DNA of 64,000 nucleotides, from contig JAALGY010000022.1 of the NCBI GenBank assembly GCA_032358165.1, positions 186,001-250,000 of the forward strand. The letters run 5' to 3'. Below the pieces are notes generated by a model that had not been told where the DNA came from, made no database searches, and worked only from the letters and a program-made list of their open reading frames with translations. Numbering within the stretch: the stretch's first letter is position 1; each line of letters begins with the position of its first letter. Source of the stretch: Diplosphaera chodatii. Its lineage: Eukaryota > Chlorophyta > Trebouxiophyceae > Prasiolales > Stichococcaceae. Of the stretch, positions 59,501-64,000 are shown in pieces. The position numbers and the translations under genes are program-made.

Positions 59501-62500
59501 AAGCACATGACACATCCAAGGATGGTCATTGCTGCAAGCAGTTCCATAATTGTGATGGTCAAATCTCTAACACTGCAGCACAACTGCACTGCAGGGCAAA
59601 CGGGCTCAGCGGCACCTTGAGCTGCTCCACCGACCTCTTCGATGCAGCAACCATGCAACGCTTGGCCAAGCAGTTCTGCGCCCTGCTGGCAGCAGCGCCA
59701 GGCCTTTCAGGCCTCCGCATCTCCCAGATCGGCCTGATGGACAATGAGGAGCGGCAGTTGACACTGCACACCTTCAACGACACCGCAGCCCCATACCCTG
59801 AAGACCTGGGTGTGCACCAGCTGTTCGAGCGGGCGGCCCTGCGCACTCCTGCAGCAGCATGCCTGGCATTTGGCAGCGAGGTCGTCACCTATGCTGCCGC
59901 CAACGCCGCCGCCAACCAGCTGGCGCACTGGCTGGTGCGCCGAGGCGTGGCAGCGGGCTGCGCTGTGGGCGTGTCGCTGCCCAAGTGCCCGCAGCTGTAC
60001 ATCGTGCTGCTGGCGGTGCTAAAAGCCGGCGGGTACTATGTGCCGCTGGACCCCGAGCTGCCGGCTGAGCGTGCAGCGTTCATGCTGCGTCAGACTGGCG
60101 TGCGGCTGCTGCTGGCATCCGCATCAGTGCAGACAGCTGGGGTGTCAGATGTGGAGGTGGTGTTGGTGGATCAGGGGTGGCAGCAGTTCAAGGACCAGCC
60201 TCTGACCAACGTGCAGCAGCGCGCTGGGCCTGCTGATGTTGCCTACTGCATCTTCACATCCGGATCCACTGGCCAGCCCAAGGTAGGAAAGGCACTCACT
60301 AGCACATGTGTCTACCTGCCGAGTGTAAGTTTGCTGCTTTTCTGCCGTCAGCATGTCACTCTGGTCTGATAACAAGCAATGTTCTGTTATTCATGCAGGG
60401 TGTGGAGGTGTGCCATGGCGGCGTGGTCAACCTGCTGCACTACTACCAAACTGCAACAGCGCCCCTGGCACCCGGCGCCATGTTCTTCCAGACGATGCCG
60501 TTCATCTTCGATGGCAGCATCATGGATATCTGGCTGCCACTGAGCATGGGCTGCGGCATCGTGGTGGCATCGGCCGATGACATCAAGGACCCCGACATTG
60601 CACGGCGCCTGATCAAGCAGCATGGCGTGGTGTTCCTGATGATCACGCCCTCCCAATTCCAGGTGTGCACCTGCTGCCAACCAGGCCCAATGCTGCTCTG
60701 CGCTCTGTCAATCTACCTACCCAATGGCTGAGGGCGTCCAGGTATCTACAGACTGAGCATTTATGTCAGCCATTGCGCAGGTGATCATGGACACCTGTCA
60801 GGACGCAACCGAGCTGGCCAGCTTGCGCAACCTGGCATTGGGGGCAGAGGCGCTGAACCCTGCCACCTTGGTGAAGGCGCAGCGCATGGCCCCAAATGCC
60901 ACCATATTCAACTGCTATGGTAGGCACCTCTGATATTGCCTGACTGCTGTTCAGCCTGATGACCTGACATCTGTGTATTGAATGCTAAAGCGCAACTGCT
61001 AAACTGTCTGCAGGTCCCACGGAGGCCAGCGTGATGGTGGCCACCTTCCCCTGTGCCCAATACAGCGGCACTGGGAGCGTACCCATTGGGCGCCCCATCC
61101 ACAACACACGGTTGTACGTGCTGGACCCCCACTCACTGCAGCCGCTGCCAATCGGTGCCCCTGGCGAGCTGTTTGCCAGCGGCGTGGGCGTGGCGCGCGG
61201 CTATGTTGGCCAGCCACAGCTGACAGCAGAGCGTTTCCTGCCCAACCCCTTCAAGCAACCTGGCGACAGCCCAGCCTATGACCGCATGTACGGCACAGGC
61301 GATGTCGTGGCCTGGCTGCCCGATGGGAACCTGAGGTGAGTAGGTTCTCCTGCGGCTGCAATGCACATCTGCCAACTCAGTCGTATTGGAGGTTCTCCTT
61401 AGTCAGCATGCTCTGCCGTGTCACCAACGACCATGCCCACTCGACTCAGCTCTGTGTGTGCAGGTATGTTGGCCGGGCTGATGCCCAGGTCAAGCTGCGC
61501 GGCTTCCGCCTGGAGCTGGGTGAGATCGAGGCGGTGCTGGCGGCTGTGCCTGGCGTGCAGGATGCCGTAGTTGTGCTGCAGGATGCGCACACATCGACAG
61601 CAGTGCTGGTGGCCTATGTCACGCCCGAGACAGCAGAGGAGGCAGTCCTGTTGGCGGCAGCGCATGCCAAGCTGCCACACTACATGGTGCCATCAGCCTT
61701 CGTGCTGCTGGCGGAGCTGCCGCGGCTGCCCAGCGGCAAGGTGTCACGCAAGGCGCTGCCCCGCAGCGATGCGGCAGCAGATGGCCCTGCGTTTGTGGAG
61801 CCACGCACGCCACTGGAGCAGGCAGTGCACGACGCCTGGCAGGAGACGCTGCAGATCAGCGAGCCAGTGTCGGTGCACGCCAACTTCTTCCAGATGGGCG
61901 GCAACTCGCTGCAGGCCGGAGCGCTGTGCTCCCGGCTGCGCGCAGTGCTAGGAGGCGACGCAGCCATTCCCATCGTGTGGGTGCTGGAGTGCCAAACCAT
62001 TGAGGCACTGGCTGTGCGGCTGGCAGATGCAGGCGCTATGTCAGCATTGTCAGCCCTGCCGCCACTCACTGCAACCGTCAGCCGGCAGGATGCTGACGGC
62101 CCCACCGCTGCGCCCCTCACATATGAGCAGGTCAGTGCGCCCTGAGCCGAAGTTTTGTTGAAACTCTGCTTCTCTTTTGTCTACGGTCGCTGATCTGGTG
62201 TGCTGCCGCTCTGCAGGAACAATTTTACCAGCTGTGGGAAAATGCTCCTGACTCGAGCGCCTACAACTCTGGCTTCTACCTATGTTTCGAAGGCACCATC
62301 GACATCAAAAAGCTCCAGGCTGCCGCGACAATGCTGTTTGAGCGCCAGCAGGTGGGCAAAGCTGGCCTGCATTACAGTTCAATGCTTGCATCAGACAATG
62401 GGGCATGAAGCTCCAGACTTGCTCGCCACACCATCCCACTATCGGTCAGCCTTCACAGCAACTGTGGGTCTCTGCCTCAAACCCTGTAGGTGTTACGTGC

Positions 62501-64000
62501 ACGGATTAGCAAGGGCCCTGGTGCAGCCTGCCGACCCATGCAGCATACATCAGCACTGGGAAGTCCTGAGGACTGCCTGGCGATTGTGCACCTTGGCGAG
62601 GAAGCCGCTGCCGACTCACAGACTGTGGGTGGCGTGTGCCAGATCAAGCCAGGTGTGGTACTGTGGCCTGTACCATGTACATTTGAGTGCTGATTTGTTG
62701 ACTGCGCAACAGCCAACCGCGCACTTTCTCACGCGTGAGTCACTGTGGCCACTTGCTGCATACAGGCTCGACACTGCATAGCCAGGTCACAGCATTCATG
62801 CAGCGGCCATTCGATCTCCTCACACAGCCACTCACAAGGATGGAGGTATGCCATCACGACAGGCTGGATTGGCCGATGGTTTGCTCCTGCAGAAAGTTTA
62901 GTTGTTTACGGCTGTACCCCATGCCAGCACAATTTTATGTTGTTCCTGAATAGGTGTGGGTCCTGGACAGCCGGCGCCACCTGCTGCTGGCAAGCTTGCA
63001 CCACTGCATCACAGATGGGTGGTCAGCAGCGCTCCTTCAGCGCGAGCTGCAGGCGGCAGCAGCAGCCCTCACAGCTGGCAGTCAACCCAGCTGGGCACCG
63101 CTGCCTGTGCAGTTTGTAGACTATGCGGCATGGCAGCGGCAGCATGTCACGAGGGACCTGCTGGCAGCCCACCTGACCTGGTGGCAGGAGAACCTGCAGG
63201 GTGCCCCGCCGCTGCTGGAGCTGCCGTGGGACCACCGGCGCCCTGAGGTGGCAGGCTACACCGGTGCAGCCGTGCCGGTGCAGGTGTCACCAGAGGTCAC
63301 GGCACAGCTGCAGCGGCTGGCAGCTGCGGAGCACACCACCCTCTTCTGCGTCGTCCTTGCTGCTGTCCAGGTGTGGTCGTGCTGCTGGTTGCTGAGTGTG
63401 GAAATGTGTAGGTGTGCGCTTGTCAATGTTGATCACGAATGCGGCTCATCATCCAGCGTTGAGGTTCAGCGCTATCTGCTTTCATTCGTCAGGTGCTGCT
63501 GGCAAGATACTCTGCCCAGGACGACATTGTAGTTGGCACGCCTTACGCCAACCGCAGCATGCCGCAGCTCAAGCAGCTGGCCGGCTGTATGGTCAACACC
63601 CTGGCACTGCGCACAACTGTTGCTGGCAATGCTTCCTTCCGGCAGCTGCTGAGGGATGCCAGTAAGACAGCCCGGGAGGCTTTCTCACACGCCGAGGCGC
63701 CATTTGCCATGGTGGTAGACGCCCTGAAGCAGCCGCGCTCTGCCAGCTTCACACCAGTGTATCAGGTATCAATCATGCCTGCCAGGATCTTGTGGCCAAT
63801 GCTCCTTCGTCAACAGCTGTTGCCCTCAACCTGCAATGGTCCAGACTTGAAGGCTATGTTCGGACGCCCAGGTGCTTCTGACACTGGAAGACGATGCTGA
63901 CTTTGCCCATGAGGCGGCAGACAGCAGAGCCACAGGCAATGCCGCAGGGTGGCTGCCGATCAGCATGGAGGAGGAAGAAGATACGACACCAACCGATTTG
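44548..64000 (+). CDS. Multimodular non-ribosomal peptide synthetase (partial, continues past window)
   Basis: Assembly-line enzyme joining amino acids through carrier-bound thioesters, probably cytosolic. ATG 44548 opens a Ser/Gly/Asn-rich leader of about 65 residues, then A1 begins at CVHQLFEQQ. Domain order in the window: A1-T1-C1-A2-T2-C2-A3-T3-C3-A4-T4-C4, with the frame still open at 64000. With no C domain before A1, module 1 is a loading module. All A domains keep the core motifs (TSGSTGxPKG, YGPTEAS, GELxxSGxxxARGY, LPNGK or close variants), all T domains keep the phosphopantetheine Ser, and C domains have HHxxxD. C-to-A linkers (LHTFNDTA, then HQxFE) are of bacterial NRPS type. No epimerase, methyltransferase, ketosynthase or thioesterase domain is seen in this part. 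About fifty short introns split the gene, one of them GC-AG. Product unknown; at least a tetrapeptide, since C4 feeds a fifth unit. Confidence 0.95.
44740..47460 (+). other. NRPS module 1: loading A1-T1
   Basis: A1 runs from CVHQLFEQQ to LPRLPNGK. Core motifs: [14 protein letters not shown] (A1-2), [10 protein letters not shown] (A3, split by a GC-AG intron), FFDGSAMDIW (A4), [12 protein letters not shown] (A5), [14 protein letters not shown] (A6), FYRTGDL (A7), [16 protein letters not shown] (A8). Hand-read pocket residues 235-236-239-278-299-301-322-330-331 are D-G-M-M-A-G-C-V-M plus the A10 Lys. T1 is [12 protein letters not shown] after NYFQ; Ser present. Unlike A2-A4, A1 has no intron at the YG/PTEAS site. 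Confidence 0.88.
45216..45404 (+). other. GC-AG intron inside the A3 core motif of NRPS A1
   Basis: The exon ends CCTACACCAG and the intron begins GCAAGCG; it ends GCTGCAG before CGGGTCCACTGGG. Only this join yields [13 protein letters not shown]. Length 189 bases, phase 2. Confidence 0.85.
47640..52850 (+). other. NRPS module 2: C1-A2-T2
   Basis: C1: [20 protein letters not shown], catalytic [10 protein letters not shown] (48544), [16 protein letters not shown], then the NTLAIRV block. A2: [20 protein letters not shown] (50586), [10 protein letters not shown] (50848), [58 protein letters not shown] (about 52230). Pocket residues D-M-L-S-N-G-T-C-I. T2 core is AGGTSLQTG (52606) with Thr where Asp/Asn is usual; Ser kept. 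Confidence 0.88.
52962..57715 (+). other. NRPS module 3: C2-A3-T3
   Basis: C2: [33 protein letters not shown] (53581), [31 protein letters not shown]3: [20 protein letters not shown] (intron inside the motif), [10 protein letters not shown] (55943), [27 protein letters not shown] (56630), [32 protein letters not shown] (Arg for the usual Pro). Pocket residues D-V-L-S-S-G-I-V-C. T3: [13 protein letters not shown] after NFFE. A2 and A3 are close to each other in sequence and in some intron positions. Confidence 0.88.
57840..62130 (+). other. NRPS module 4: C3-A4-T4
   Basis: C3: [33 protein letters not shown] (58497; Tyr replaces the motif Gly), [30 protein letters not shown]4: [23 protein letters not shown] (60253), [11 protein letters not shown] (60501), [34 protein letters not shown] (Gly for Arg), [24 protein letters not shown] (about 61725). 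Pocket residues D-G-M-M-A-G-C-V-M, same as A1. T4 [15 protein letters not shown] has no intron, unlike T1-T3. Confidence 0.88.
62217..64000 (+). other. NRPS module 5 start: C4 (cut by window edge)
   Basis: C4: [35 protein letters not shown] (62994, intact motif), [12 protein letters not shown] (63109), VVGTPYANR (63532), [27 protein letters not shown]. The frame stays open to base 64000 with an acidic EEEED stretch. This shows the gene has at least one more adenylation or a terminal domain to the right. Confidence 0.87.

Noticed and set aside
44548..64000. Bacterial contamination as source of the NRPS
   Set aside because: About fifty short introns with the same acceptor style as the flanking housekeeping genes, and restored core motifs only after splicing.

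Overview
The window is nuclear DNA of a GC-rich, intron-dense green alga, most likely a chlorophyte of trebouxiophyte type (inference). The support is a plant-type SBP transcription factor, a YGGT (YlmG) plastid-type membrane protein, plant-like universal stress proteins, many short introns with pyrimidine-rich TGCAG acceptors, and TGTAA poly(A)-type signals after several stops. Almost every gene is split, so gene models below were assembled by hand from conserved exons and splice sites; internal exon edges are approximate unless stated.

Layout, left to right: DNA polymerase epsilon catalytic subunit (minus, runs off the left edge; start 7941); DDX11/CHL1-type Fe-S helicase (plus, 8839-14590), head-to-head with it; universal stress protein 1 (plus, 15207-16793) tail-to-tail with universal stress protein 2 (minus, 18366-17191); SAMHD1-like HD-domain dNTPase (plus, 19006-22261), tail-to-tail with a YGGT-family protein (minus, ends 22530); a PWWP + ARID chromatin protein with a long disordered tail (plus, 23946-30399), tail-to-tail with an SBP-domain/ankyrin/membrane-anchor transcription factor (minus, 36587-31098); a poorly resolved stretch (36588-38116); an RlmI-type rRNA methyltransferase with a probable organelle presequence (plus, 38117-40731); a single-exon VIT/CCC1 iron/manganese transporter (minus, 42205-41327); a 2.3 kb lower-GC gene-poor stretch; and a very large multimodular non-ribosomal peptide synthetase (NRPS) from 44548 off the right edge.

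The NRPS is the standout. In this window it reads A-T-C-A-T-C-A-T-C-A-T-C..., begins with an adenylation domain (a loading module), carries bacterial-style C-to-A linkers, and is cut by about fifty introns, several at the same place in every module. Hand-extracted substrate-pocket residues make A1 and A4 identical (D-G-M-M-A-G-C-V-M) and A2/A3 a second related pair, so the assembly line has an X-Y-Y'-X pattern. One condensation domain has a changed catalytic motif (HHSITDY instead of HHxxxDG). Three introns in three genes use GC instead of GT donors, each inside a codon of a core functional motif.

The left 42 kb is mainly conserved housekeeping (replication, cohesion, dNTP control, chromatin, stress, organelle rRNA modification, metal storage). 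The NRPS on the right is the accessory, possibly horizontally derived, part. No rRNA, tRNA, CRISPR or intact transposon was recognised.
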